NCBI GenBank assembly: GCA_002426195.1 | Contig: DIOT01000013.1 | Location: 82,869 to 146,868 of the forward strand | Direction of reading: 5' to 3' | Length of the DNA: 64,000 nt | Origin: Bacteroidales bacterium UBA5507 | GTDB taxonomy: Bacteria; Bacteroidota; Bacteroidia; Bacteroidales; Lentimicrobiaceae | Part shown: positions 44,078-52,617 of the stretch, piece by piece | Layout: every line of letters begins with the position of its first letter | Position numbering within the stretch: the first letter of the stretch is position 1 | Position numbers and translations under genes: made by a program | Notes under the pieces: generated by a model | Database searches by the model: none | Seen by the model: only the letters and a program-made list of their open reading frames with translations | What the model was told of the DNA's origin: nothing

Positions 44078-46471
44078 ATGCGTAAAACGACCTTACTCCT
44101 GTTCATTTTATGGTTTTCCCTTAATAGTCTCACTATTAAAGGACAAAGCTACCTGTATTTTCAGGATAGCCCTGATCCTATAATGTATGACTTTAGTTGG
44201 ATGGAAGTAACCTCTCCAAGTGAACTTGAAAGAATGGGACCTGATTTGAGGAAGTTTCCTGTTGAATCTGATATGGAAGCTGCACAGGGCCTTAACAGTC
44301 TTCGTTTACACTGGCGTTCTGTGAATGGTGGGAGCTGGTCAGCAATATCCGCCGGTTTGAATTGGACAGAAAAAAATCTTACTGACACCGATACCCTGCA
44401 TTTTCTGGTATACGCTAAATTTGGGCTTAATTTCAATCAGTACATTACAATTTTCATGGAGGATGTCCAGAACAGAAAGACATCTTTCCACTCACTTCAA
44501 CCCTATTTCGGAGATCTGCCTCCGGGAGTGTGGAAACGTATCACTATTCCAATGGAGGTTTTTCTCGAAGCCGGAGATGCTGTAGACTTTACTAAAATTA
44601 AAACAGTGGGATTCCGACAGGGAGCTGCTGATGGACAAACACATACTCTTTTCATAGATGATATAAGAGTTTTCAAAGGCTCCGGATTTTCACCATTAAC
44701 CTCAGTTCCTCAGGGAGTGAGGGCTATAGGATATGATAGTCATATTGAGATTCTCTGGAATAAAAATCCCGAAACCAACCTAAACGGTTACCAGGTACGC
44801 GCATCGGCTGATCAGGGTGAAACATATCACGTTATAGGTTTGGTACCTGCAAATGACACCGGGTACATTCACTGGGTACGAAACCCCGATCATAGTATCT
44901 CCTATCAGGTAGCTTCAATTAACCAATCGAATCAGATTTCAGAATACTCTTTTCCGGTGGGGGCAAATACAAGAGAATTTAATGATGAAGAGTTTTTGGA
45001 TATGGTTCAGAAGTATACGTTCAGATATTTCTGGGACTTCGCGCATCCGGTATCGGGTCTCGCACGTGAAAGAAATACTTCAGGAGATGTTGTCACCAGT
45101 GGAGGTTCAGGATTTGGTATAATGGCCATTCTGGTAGGAATAGAACGAGGTTTTATCTCCCGCGATGAAGGAATTGCAAGGATTCTTAAAATTACCGCTT
45201 TCCTTGCCCAGGCAGATCGTTTCCACGGAGTATGGCCTCATTGGCTCAATGGAGCGACAGGTGAAGCTATACCTTTCAGTGAGTTTGATAATGGAGGCGA
45301 TTTAGTGGAAACTTCTTTTCTGGCACAAGGGCTGCTTACAGCGAGACAATACTTCAACAGAGAAGAGCCGGATGAAACTGAAATCAGAAACCGCATAACA
45401 CAACTATGGGAAGGAATAGAATGGGACTGGTACAGACGATTCAATTCCAATGCCCTATACTGGCATTGGTCGCCCAATTTTGGATGGCAAATAAACATGG
45501 CCATTACAGGCTGGAACGAAGCGGCTATCGCATACATGCTCGGGGTTGCCTCCCCTACCCATCCTGTGCCCGGCTCATTATGGAAAACCGGGTGGGCAAA
45601 AAATTATGGAACCGGAGGGACTTATTACGGCTACAAGCTTGATATAGGATGGCCATACGGGGGGCCACTGTTCTTTGCTCACTATTCCTTTATGGGATTT
45701 GATCCCCGTAATCTAAAAGATGATTATACAAACTACTTCAGGCTAAACCGCTACCATACGCTTATTCACAGAGCATATGCAATTGACAATCCGAAAAACC
45801 ATCCCGGTTATGGCGAGAATGCATGGGGCTTCACCGCAAGTGATGATCCTTCAGGATATCAGGTGCATGAACCATCAGGTAACAGGGATAATGGAACCAT
45901 AACACCAACAGCAGCCTTGTCTTCCATGCCTTACACGCCTGAAGAATCAATAGATGCACTTAAGCACTTCTATCGTGAACTGGGTTACAGAATCTGGGGA
46001 AGAATGGGATTCTACGATGCTTATAATCTTAAAGTCAACTGGTTTGCCACTTCTTATCTGGCAATAGACCAGGGACCAATTATCAACATGATTGAAAATC
46101 ACAGGTCGGGATTGCTTTGGAATAATTTCATGAAGAATGAAGAAATAGGGCCTGCTTTAACCGAAATAGGATTCGCGACTGATCCATTCGGAATCAATGA
46201 ACATGAAAAGTCTGGTCAGATATCAACTTATCCCAATCCCGCAAAACAAGATGCTATGGTTAGTTTTGAAGTCAGGGAAGCAGGAATGATTACCATTTCA
46301 GCTATACATCCATCAGGCATTGAGAGTATTCTGACCGAATACACGACAAGCCACACCGGGGAACAAAACAAGCTGATAACTGTTGCCGGTCTGAAGCCGG
46401 GAATATATTTTCTGAAAATTAAGTGCAACCAAAATACGGTAGGTGCATCTAAACTAATAGTGATGGACTGA
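44078..46471 (+). CDS. T9SS-exported glucoamylase-family protein (GH144-like)
   Basis: A 797-residue enzyme. Signal peptide about 1-23 (LTIKGQ). Residues about 25-210 are a beta-sandwich that could bind carbohydrate; about 212-300 a fibronectin-III-like module; about 305-680 the glucoamylase-like (alpha/alpha)6 domain (PF10091): YTFRYFWDFAHP, SGGSGFGIMA, HGVWPHWLNG, DLVETSFLAQGLL, WNEAAIAYML and GFTASDDPSGY. PF10091 includes the GH144 endo-beta-1,2-glucanases, so cleavage of beta-1,2-glucan or another beta-glucan is a reasonable guess, not proven. Residues about 715-797 are a T9SS sorting domain (YPNPAKQDA...KLIVMD). Acts outside the cell; the preceding MFS gene could import products. Confidence 0.85.
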   Translation: MRKTTLLLFILWFSLNSLTIKGQSYLYFQDSPDPIMYDFSWMEVTSPSELERMGPDLRKFPVESDMEAAQGLNSLRLHWRSVNGGSWSAISAGLNWTEKNLTDTDTLHFLVYAKFGLNFNQYITIFMEDVQNRKTSFHSLQPYFGDLPPGVWKRITIPMEVFLEAGDAVDFTKIKTVGFRQGAADGQTHTLFIDDIRVFKGSGFSPLTSVPQGVRAIGYDSHIEILWNKNPETNLNGYQVRASADQGETYHVIGLVPANDTGYIHWVRNPDHSISYQVASINQSNQISEYSFPVGANTREFNDEEFLDMVQKYTFRYFWDFAHPVSGLARERNTSGDVVTSGGSGFGIMAILVGIERGFISRDEGIARILKITAFLAQADRFHGVWPHWLNGATGEAIPFSEFDNGGDLVETSFLAQGLLTARQYFNREEPDETEIRNRITQLWEGIEWDWYRRFNSNALYWHWSPNFGWQINMAITGWNEAAIAYMLGVASPTHPVPGSLWKTGWAKNYGTGGTYYGYKLDIGWPYGGPLFFAHYSFMGFDPRNLKDDYTNYFRLNRYHTLIHRAYAIDNPKNHPGYGENAWGFTASDDPSGYQVHEPSGNRDNGTITPTAALSSMPYTPEESIDALKHFYRELGYRIWGRMGFYDAYNLKVNWFATSYLAIDQGPIINMIENHRSGLLWNNFMKNEEIGPALTEIGFATDPFGINEHEKSGQISTYPNPAKQDAMVSFEVREAGMITISAIHPSGIESILTEYTTSHTGEQNKLITVAGLKPGIYFLKIKCNQNTVGASKLIVMD

Positions 46472-46528
46472 CACTCACTAAAGACCATGTTCAGGGGTTA
46501 TACTCTACCCCAAATTGCCTATTCAATT

Positions 46529-46563
46529 AAAAGAGGAGCTCTCCGCTCCTCTTTTCTTTTTTT
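46529..46563. terminator. Bidirectional terminator between convergent genes
   Basis: AAAAGAGGAGC (46529-46539) pairs with GCTCCTCTTTT (46545-46555) around a 5-base loop, with TTTTCTTTTTTT on the plus side and TTTTAATTG on the minus side. It serves the glucanase-like gene and the convergent 46567-47415 gene. Confidence 0.88.
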
Positions 46564-46566
46564 AAT

Positions 46567-47415
46567 TCATTCACTTTCCGATTGTTCGGCAATATTTGGA
46601 ATTATAGGAATCGGGGAACTGAACTTGTGCGAATCATTCTCAAAATACCATGCCGCTATATCACCGTCACGTAATTTCGATTTAAAATCTTTCGACTTTC
46701 TTATCACCGACTTCCTGTTCATCATATATTTGATTGTCCTCTCATTCTTATTAAATCCCACATTAAAGGCAGTGGCATAAAATCTTACCTTATCTTCGGG
46801 AGCTTTCCATTTGAGATGAGAAAACCTCTTATCCATTATCTTGATATATAGTATCAAATATCTTACCTGCCACTCGGGAGAATCTATACGTTTCGCTCTT
46901 TCGCTTCTAGCTTTAGAATTATTCGATAGATTAAAAGTGTAATCCTTGATTTTATATCTGACTAAATTCCTCTCCACCATTTCGGCGAAATATGGCTTAA
47001 TCTGGAACCTTCCGACCGTGTACCTCGAATATTTACGGCCCGACTGGACATATAAAGTTCTCATACCCCCGGTCTCCATTATATCCTTAATAGCTGAATA
47101 TCGTGTAAGGGAGGGGAAGACAACAGAGAGTGCCAGATCAGGAGCTATCTGAGCTTTAACCAGAGTATCATAAATCCATTGGTTCTTATCGAGATAATCA
47201 ATCGCATCAAAATACTTGTTGCCCAATGCCTGGGAGATATCTGTATTTTCAAACTTCTTTTGAGCATAAACCCTGGTAACCGTGTTAAAATAAAACACTA
47301 TCAAAACAAGAAAAAAGAATCCTCTGCTTCCCGAAAAATACCTGGAGCCGTGAATATGAATACACACGGTAAATTGGCGGCAATATTCAAATGAAGCAAG
47401 GATTGGCCTAAGCAT
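46567..47415 (-). CDS. Exported protein with divergent lysozyme/transglycosylase-like features
   Basis: A 282-residue protein that I do not recognise as a named family. A hydrophobic segment (about 33-48, FFFLVLIVFYF) ending near RVYAQ looks like a signal peptide preceded by an unusually long, basic 30-residue stretch; the true start may therefore be a non-ATG codon nearer 47320. The body has a pattern like SLT lytic transglycosylases: possible catalytic Glu in DIMETGGM, then VGRFQIKP (compare G-x-MQ-x-x-P), then FYATAFNVGF (compare A-AYNAG). The C-terminus is Lys/Arg/Ser-rich. Probably a periplasmic cell-wall-acting or derived protein. Divergent from the DHS-like gene. Confidence 0.6.
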   Translation of the reverse strand: MLRPILASFEYCRQFTVCIHIHGSRYFSGSRGFFFLVLIVFYFNTVTRVYAQKKFENTDISQALGNKYFDAIDYLDKNQWIYDTLVKAQIAPDLALSVVFPSLTRYSAIKDIMETGGMRTLYVQSGRKYSRYTVGRFQIKPYFAEMVERNLVRYKIKDYTFNLSNNSKARSERAKRIDSPEWQVRYLILYIKIMDKRFSHLKWKAPEDKVRFYATAFNVGFNKNERTIKYMMNRKSVIRKSKDFKSKLRDGDIAAWYFENDSHKFSSPIPIIPNIAEQSESE

Positions 47416-47489
47416 TATTATAGTAAAGATAGTGATTAACAGTTATTTGAATTTAGGGATAATTAAACAAATAAACTGGTAGAAAGATA

Positions 47490-47502
47490 GGGCATAATGC
47501 CC
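47490..47502. promoter_or_regulatory. Palindrome at the -33 region of the DHS-like gene promoter
   Basis: GGGCATAATGCCC is a perfect inverted repeat with a single central base. It ends 21 bases before the -7 element at 47524-47531, so a protein bound here would cover the -33 site. It is followed by A residues on the plus strand and lacks a T-run on either side, so it is more like an operator than a terminator. Confidence 0.35.
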
Positions 47503-47523
47503 AAAAAAACTATTTTGTTTTCC

Positions 47524-47531
47524 TACCTTTG
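47524..47531 (+). promoter_or_regulatory. -7 element for the DHS-like gene
   Basis: TACCTTTG, an exact TAnnTTTG match, 17 bases before the ATG at 47549. Confidence 0.5.
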
Positions 47532-47548
47532 TAAAAAAATTAAATACA

Positions 47549-48523
47549 ATGAATAGAGGACCGATATCACAATTCATTGAGCATAACTACAGGCACTTCA
47601 ATTCAGCAACCCTGATTGATGCTGCCAAAGCTTATGAGGCTCATCTGCTTGAAGGCGGAAAAATGATGATTACATTGGCTGGTGCTATGAGCACAGCTGA
47701 ATTAGGTATTTCACTTGCCGAGATGATCAGACAGGATAAAGTGCAAATCATCTCATGTACAGGAGCAAATCTTGAAGAAGATATAATGAATCTGGTGGCT
47801 CACACTCATTACAAAAGAGTGCCACATTATCGTGATTTAACTCCTGAGATGGAGTTTGAACTACTTGAAAAAGGACTAAACCGTGTAACCGACACCTGCA
47901 TTCCCGAAGAAGAAGCTTTCAGAAAAATACAGCATCATATAGAGAAAATCTGGAAAGATGCCGAGTCCAAAGGTGAAAGATATTTCCCGCACGAATACAT
48001 GTATAAACTTTTGCTCAGTAAGGTTATGGAACCTGACTATGAAATAGATCCAAAGAATTCATGGATGATTGCTGCAGCAGAAAAGAACCTTCCTATTGTT
48101 GTACCCGGATGGGAAGACAGTACTATGGGGAACATTTTTTCATCATACTGTATCAAAGGGGAGCTTAAACCATCAACTATGAAAACCGGTATCGAATATA
48201 TGATCTGGTTAGCTGATTGGTACCGTAAAAACTCTTCAGGAAAAGGAATAGGATTCTTCCAGATAGGTGGAGGAATTTCAGGAGATTTCCCAATTTGTGT
48301 TGTACCAATGATGTATCAGGACCTTGAATGGCATGATGTTCCATTCTGGTCATATTTCTGTCAGATTAGTGATTCTACAACCTCTTATGGCAGTTATTCC
48401 GGCGCTATTCCTAATGAAAAAATCACATGGGGAAAACTGGACATTCATACACCCAAGTTCATTGTTGAAAGTGATGCAACAATAGTAGCACCATTAATAT
48501 TTGCCTGGGTATTAGGCCAATAA
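47549..48523 (+). CDS. Deoxyhypusine-synthase-like protein (putative homospermidine-type synthase)
   Basis: A 324-residue NAD-dependent enzyme of the deoxyhypusine synthase (DHS) fold. The catalytic Lys is K296 in TWGK (human K329 in SWGK); W294 and E290 match human W327 and E323; D190 matches NAD-binding D238. But human D243, H288 and D316, which hold spermidine, align with N195, D246 and Y283. Bacteria lack eIF5A, the normal DHS target, so the 4-aminobutyl acceptor must be different. Arginine decarboxylase and agmatinase genes lie 1.6-4 kb away, giving a putrescine source; homospermidine from two putrescines is the best guess. Cytoplasmic, monocistronic. Confidence 0.85.
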   Translation: MNRGPISQFIEHNYRHFNSATLIDAAKAYEAHLLEGGKMMITLAGAMSTAELGISLAEMIRQDKVQIISCTGANLEEDIMNLVAHTHYKRVPHYRDLTPEMEFELLEKGLNRVTDTCIPEEEAFRKIQHHIEKIWKDAESKGERYFPHEYMYKLLLSKVMEPDYEIDPKNSWMIAAAEKNLPIVVPGWEDSTMGNIFSSYCIKGELKPSTMKTGIEYMIWLADWYRKNSSGKGIGFFQIGGGISGDFPICVVPMMYQDLEWHDVPFWSYFCQISDSTTSYGSYSGAIPNEKITWGKLDIHTPKFIVESDATIVAPLIFAWVLGQ

Positions 48524-48544
48524 ATTGGTATTCTAAAAATAAAC

Positions 48545-48580
48545 AAAAAGGAGCAATACATCAGTGTTGCTCCTTTTGGT
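48545..48580. terminator. Bidirectional terminator between the DHS-like gene and the outer-membrane protein gene
   Basis: AAAAGGAGCAA (48546-48556) pairs with TTGCTCCTTTT (48567-48577) around a 10-base loop. The minus strand continues as TGTTTATTTTT and the plus strand as GGTTTTC. Confidence 0.85.
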
Positions 48581-48584
48581 TTTC

Positions 48585-49853
48585 TTAAAAACTATAACCC
48601 AGTAACAGATAGAATCTTTTGGTTGAGGACTCAAGACTCATGGCTTTCGACATGCCATTTCCTTTCTCATATCTTATCTCTAATGAGAATTTATCATACT
48701 TAACCCCCGTTCCAACGATATAACACGGTTCAAACATTCTTATTTCATTAATGGCCTTGTCCTCTGTATGCTTAATCGTTCCATAGAATTTTGAATCAAT
48801 CTCCTGATGGTTTGTTTCATTTGCAGCTAATCCACTCGATATCCCCGCATTTATAAATACAGAGCTGTTGCCAATTGGGTATGTATACCGTATTAGATTA
48901 TTAATCTTGAGAGTTGTTGAGCCTATTTCAGATATGAAAGACGAATAATAATCCTCATGGGTATAGTCCAGATAAGTACCTTTAACTTTATAAGTTGTTA
49001 ATAATAACTCATTGTAGAATGAGAATTTCTTCATATAGTTTGGTAACCTTATTTCCAAATATAAACCTACTGTTGGATTATATGATTTGTCAAAGTCTGC
49101 TTTAACGAGATCATCGAATCCATCACCCTCAAAATTCAGCGATGTCAGCGTAACTCCACCTAATGGGCCATAATCTATCTGAACTTTTTCTTCTTTTTTC
49201 TGAAACACATTTTCTGAAGAAGTACATTCATTATATGATTGGAAGAGTTTACTCAAACTATTCTCATCGTAAGTAGTGTTCTGAAGCTTAGAATTTATTT
49301 TTTCACAGTCATTAAGATATAGTCGTAACTGCCCCAGGTATTTTTTATTCTCAGTTAGTACGCGTTTACCATTTATCATTCGCAAATATCTTTTATAAAC
49401 CAGCAGTTCCAGGCCGTCTTCATGCATGATATAATAATTAACCCTACCCTGAGAATTCATGTAGTAATACAGGCTTTTGGCACCTTGAGATATTGTTAAC
49501 AGAAAGACTGTGTCAATTCTTAAGTCTAACTGAGGATTATCAGTAAGTTCACCAAGTTGTACTGATGAGACTTCAACATCAACTATTCCGCTGACATAGC
49601 TTTTTTCACCGGTACTAAATTCAACTATTTCAGTAGGGCTGTAGGAGACCGGTTCGCTCTCCATACTGGTCTTGAAATTTATTCTAACCGGATTAATTAC
49701 CCAGTTTTTTGATTCAACAAAACCAAATATTGTATCCAGATCATTGTTTATTACATATCCGGGCACATAGTCACCCTGAGAATATGCTAATTGAGTAGCT
49801 AAAACTCCTGCAAGTATTAAGCTAAGCACTTTTAATCGCTTAATTTTGTTCAT
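48585..49853 (-). CDS. Predicted outer-membrane beta-barrel protein
   Basis: A 422-residue protein I cannot assign to a named family. Signal peptide about 1-25 (ATQLAYSQG). Residues 27-150 are a beta-rich domain (GYVINNDLDTIFGFV opening, seen in Bacteroidota proteins of unknown function). Residues about 160-225 form a helical linker (KYLGQLRLYLNDCEKIN). Residues about 235-422 alternate as amphipathic strands and end in an aromatic residue (YLLLGYSF), as outer-membrane barrels do. It lies between the DHS-like and agmatinase genes on the agmatinase strand but 250 bases from the latter, so a polyamine role is not supported. Confidence 0.7.
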   Translation of the reverse strand: MNKIKRLKVLSLILAGVLATQLAYSQGDYVPGYVINNDLDTIFGFVESKNWVINPVRINFKTSMESEPVSYSPTEIVEFSTGEKSYVSGIVDVEVSSVQLGELTDNPQLDLRIDTVFLLTISQGAKSLYYYMNSQGRVNYYIMHEDGLELLVYKRYLRMINGKRVLTENKKYLGQLRLYLNDCEKINSKLQNTTYDENSLSKLFQSYNECTSSENVFQKKEEKVQIDYGPLGGVTLTSLNFEGDGFDDLVKADFDKSYNPTVGLYLEIRLPNYMKKFSFYNELLLTTYKVKGTYLDYTHEDYYSSFISEIGSTTLKINNLIRYTYPIGNSSVFINAGISSGLAANETNHQEIDSKFYGTIKHTEDKAINEIRMFEPCYIVGTGVKYDKFSLEIRYEKGNGMSKAMSLESSTKRFYLLLGYSF

Positions 49854-50099
49854 AATACTAATTTATTTATAAAAGTAAACTCAGATTTCCTTTATATCCT
49901 GATAACAAAAACCATTGCAAATTAGAAATTTTTGACTATGATTTTACATTATATTTACTTTTCTAAGAAAATTTTTTAAAGCTCTGTTTTCCGGAGGTCT
50001 TCCAATATTTTTAGGATGAACCGGTTAAGGAGAGACACAGAAGCGCCAACTCTGCAAGAGTCAGTATACAGATATTCAGAAATTCAGTAATATTCTAAC
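49854..50099. other. Intergenic region, 246 bases
   Basis: Between the outer-membrane protein gene and speB, both minus strand. AT-rich; contains a small hairpin ACTCT-GCA-AGAGT (around 50050-50062) without a T-run. I see no open frame or clear promoter, only a TACTTTTA sequence (minus strand, about 49869-49876) as a weak -7 candidate. Confidence 0.4.
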
Positions 50100-50972
50100 T
50101 TACTTGACTAATGAAGAAAACTTCTGAGTCAATAGATGGTATAATAGCTTTGCTGCTAAGAAATTGGGGGCCTTATTGTATTTCATAGGGCAGAGTTCCA
50201 CTATATCGAATCCCACAATATTTACCTTCTCATTAACCTTATTAAGAATTTCAAGCATCTGATACCAGAGCAACCCACCGGGTTCAGGAGTGCCTGTAGA
50301 TCCCATTATTGAAGGATCAAATACATCCAGGTCAATTGTAATATAAACATTCTTGCCCAATTTGTTCAGAAGGTCGTACATCCATGTAGTCTTCCCTGCA
50401 TCTGAAATAAAATCGGCATAGTAAATACGATCTGACTTGATGTCGGTTCGTTCCTCAATGCTCATACTCCGTATTCCGACCTGAATGATTGGTGCAAGTT
50501 CAGCTCCGCGTGCCATTACACATGCATGATTGTACTTACTACCCTCGTATTCCTGTCTCATATCAGCATGTGCATCGAACTGCAGAATGCTAAAATCGCT
50601 GCCTTTATAGAAATCAGCGAAAGCTTTAAAAGCACCTATACTAACAGAATGTTCGCCGCCAATAACAATAGGGAACTTTTTCTTTTTCAGTAAATAGCTG
50701 ACTTGCTTTTCGACTTCAACAGCCAATTTTTCGGGTGAACGTCTTTCTCTTACCGGTTCTGCAGTATGAATACCAATGGTATAAATTTCTTTATCTGCAT
50801 TAATATCATAAAGCTCCATATTGCATGAAGCCTCAATCAGAGCTTCAGGTCCCTTATCGGCGCCCTTGATCCAGGTGCTTGTTCCATCGTAGGGAACAGG
50901 TAGAATTACAACTTTTGAACTTTCAAATTTGCTGTACTGTTCAGTGAGACCTCCAAAATTCTTATACTTCAT
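50100..50972 (-). CDS. speB: Agmatinase
   Basis: A 290-residue ureohydrolase that splits agmatine into putrescine and urea. The binuclear Mn ligands are present: His in GGEHSVSIG, DAHADMR (Asp-x-His-x-Asp) and TIDLDVFDPS (Asp-x-Asp). Length and the GTGTPEPGG-like segment (GSTGTPEPGG) fit agmatinase rather than arginase. It follows arginine decarboxylase by 98 bases on the same strand, which fixes the pathway arginine to agmatine to putrescine. Formiminoglutamase or another guanidino hydrolase is the alternative, made unlikely by this context. Confidence 0.92.
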   Translation of the reverse strand: MKYKNFGGLTEQYSKFESSKVVILPVPYDGTSTWIKGADKGPEALIEASCNMELYDINADKEIYTIGIHTAEPVRERRSPEKLAVEVEKQVSYLLKKKKFPIVIGGEHSVSIGAFKAFADFYKGSDFSILQFDAHADMRQEYEGSKYNHACVMARGAELAPIIQVGIRSMSIEERTDIKSDRIYYADFISDAGKTTWMYDLLNKLGKNVYITIDLDVFDPSIMGSTGTPEPGGLLWYQMLEILNKVNEKVNIVGFDIVELCPMKYNKAPNFLAAKLLYHLLTQKFSSLVK

Positions 50973-51070
50973 TTTTTCCGGGTTTGTGAATTAATTACGA
51001 GTACCAACTTCTAATTACTCAAAGTTGATACAGGAGCAATCTGCTAAAATACGTTATAAAATCTCAAAAA

Positions 51071-52462
51071 TCAATAACCAAGAATTCTTAGCATTGATTT
51101 ATGTGACTGTTCCTTGGCAAATAACTTGGTTGTGTATTCACCTTCCTCATCCAAATCTATGATAATATGCTTGGGAGCAGGTATCAGGCAATGCTGAATT
51201 CCACCATATCCGCCGATAGATTCCTGATAGGCACCGGTATGGAACAATCCAATATATAAAGGTTCTTCATTATCGAGTTTAGGAAGAAATATTGCATTTG
51301 CATGAGCTTCTGCATTATAATAATCTTCACTATCGCATGTTAAGCCACCAAGAAACACCCTTTCGTATTCGGAATCCCATTTATTTATTCCAAGTAGAAT
51401 GAATCTCTGGTTTAAAGCCCATGTATCAGGCAGTGTTGTCATGAACGAGGAATCAATCATGTTCCATAACTCACGATCGTTCTGCTGCTTCTGGTCGATT
51501 ATTGAATAAAATGTTGCACCACTCTCACCTACGGTATATGATCCGAACTCAGTAAATATATGCGGTTCTTCCGTGTTATTCCTTTCACATATCATCTTAA
51601 TCTGCGAAATGATTTCCTCAGCCATATACTCATAATCGTAATCAAATGACAAAGAGTTCTTTATAGGAAAACCACCGCCAATATTCAATGAATCAAGCTC
51701 GGGACAAATAGCTTTAAGCTGACAATAAATATTGACGCACTTCGACAATTCATTCCAGTAGTAAGCTGAGTCCTTAATCCCGGTATTAATAAAGAAATGA
51801 AGCATCTTCAGCTGGAACTTCGGATTGTTCTTTATCTTCTCCTCATAGTGAGGAATAATGTCATTATATCTGATGCCAAGACGTGATGTATAAAACTCAA
51901 ACTTAGGTTCTTCTTCCGAAGCAATTCGCATCCCGACTTTGCACTTACGTGTTATATTTCTGTCGAGTTGATCTATTTCAAACTTGTTATCAAGAATGGG
52001 AATAGTATTCTCAAATCCTTCGTTTATCAGGTTTGCAATATTCTCAATGTATTGCGGACGCTTGAAACCATTACAAATAATATAGCTGTCCTTTGTAATA
52101 AGTCCCTGTTCGTGCAGATTTTCCAGAAGGAATATATCGAAGGCGGATGAAGTTTCCAAATGAACATCATTCTTAAGCACTTCCTCCATTACAAAAGAAA
52201 AATGTGAACTCTTTGTACAATAACAATAATGATAATCGCCCTGGTAGTCAGCCTTGGCAATAGCTACATTAAACATCTTCTTTGCCTTCTGTATTTGTTG
52301 GGTAATCTTTGGCAAATAAGTGATTTTTAATGGAGTACCATACTGCTTTATTATATCCATTAAAGGTATATTGTGAAAATACAGCTCATTGTCTTCTACA
52401 TGGAATTCATCCTGCGGGAAGTCGAAAGTCTGTTCAATTAAATCAATATACTTGTTCTTCAT
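51071..52462 (-). CDS. speA: Arginine decarboxylase, PLP alanine-racemase fold
   Basis: A 463-residue fold-III PLP decarboxylase. The PLP Lys is in the N-terminal barrel (HYCYCTKSSHF, replacing the Y-x-x-K-x-N of E. coli SpeA). ETSSAFD follows, then the phosphate-binding NIGGGFPI and a late GLTCDSEDYY with the Cys/Asp active-site pair. It is much shorter than the 630-660-residue E. coli-type SpeA and corresponds to the compact form annotated as arginine decarboxylase in many Bacteroidota. Substrate is supported by the agmatinase gene just downstream. A -7 element TACTTTTG lies upstream (52498-52505). Confidence 0.85.
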   Translation of the reverse strand: MKNKYIDLIEQTFDFPQDEFHVEDNELYFHNIPLMDIIKQYGTPLKITYLPKITQQIQKAKKMFNVAIAKADYQGDYHYCYCTKSSHFSFVMEEVLKNDVHLETSSAFDIFLLENLHEQGLITKDSYIICNGFKRPQYIENIANLINEGFENTIPILDNKFEIDQLDRNITRKCKVGMRIASEEEPKFEFYTSRLGIRYNDIIPHYEEKIKNNPKFQLKMLHFFINTGIKDSAYYWNELSKCVNIYCQLKAICPELDSLNIGGGFPIKNSLSFDYDYEYMAEEIISQIKMICERNNTEEPHIFTEFGSYTVGESGATFYSIIDQKQQNDRELWNMIDSSFMTTLPDTWALNQRFILLGINKWDSEYERVFLGGLTCDSEDYYNAEAHANAIFLPKLDNEEPLYIGLFHTGAYQESIGGYGGIQHCLIPAPKHIIIDLDEEGEYTTKLFAKEQSHKSMLRILGY

Positions 52463-52497
52463 TTTGCTTCCTTATAATTTAAAAGTTAACGATTTGC

Positions 52498-52505
52498 AAA
52501 AGTAA
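52498..52505 (-). promoter_or_regulatory. -7 element for speA-speB
   Basis: The minus strand reads TACTTTTG (TAnnTTTG match), 36 bases upstream of the speA start. No convincing -33. Confidence 0.5.
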
Positions 52506-52617
52506 CATGAAAACTAAGTAGTGCAGAAATATTAACAAACTATTTTTCAAGTGAGTTACATTGATAAATTTTAGTCAAAGTAATTAAAGTGGATCTACTA
52601 AAAGAAGAATAATCGCA

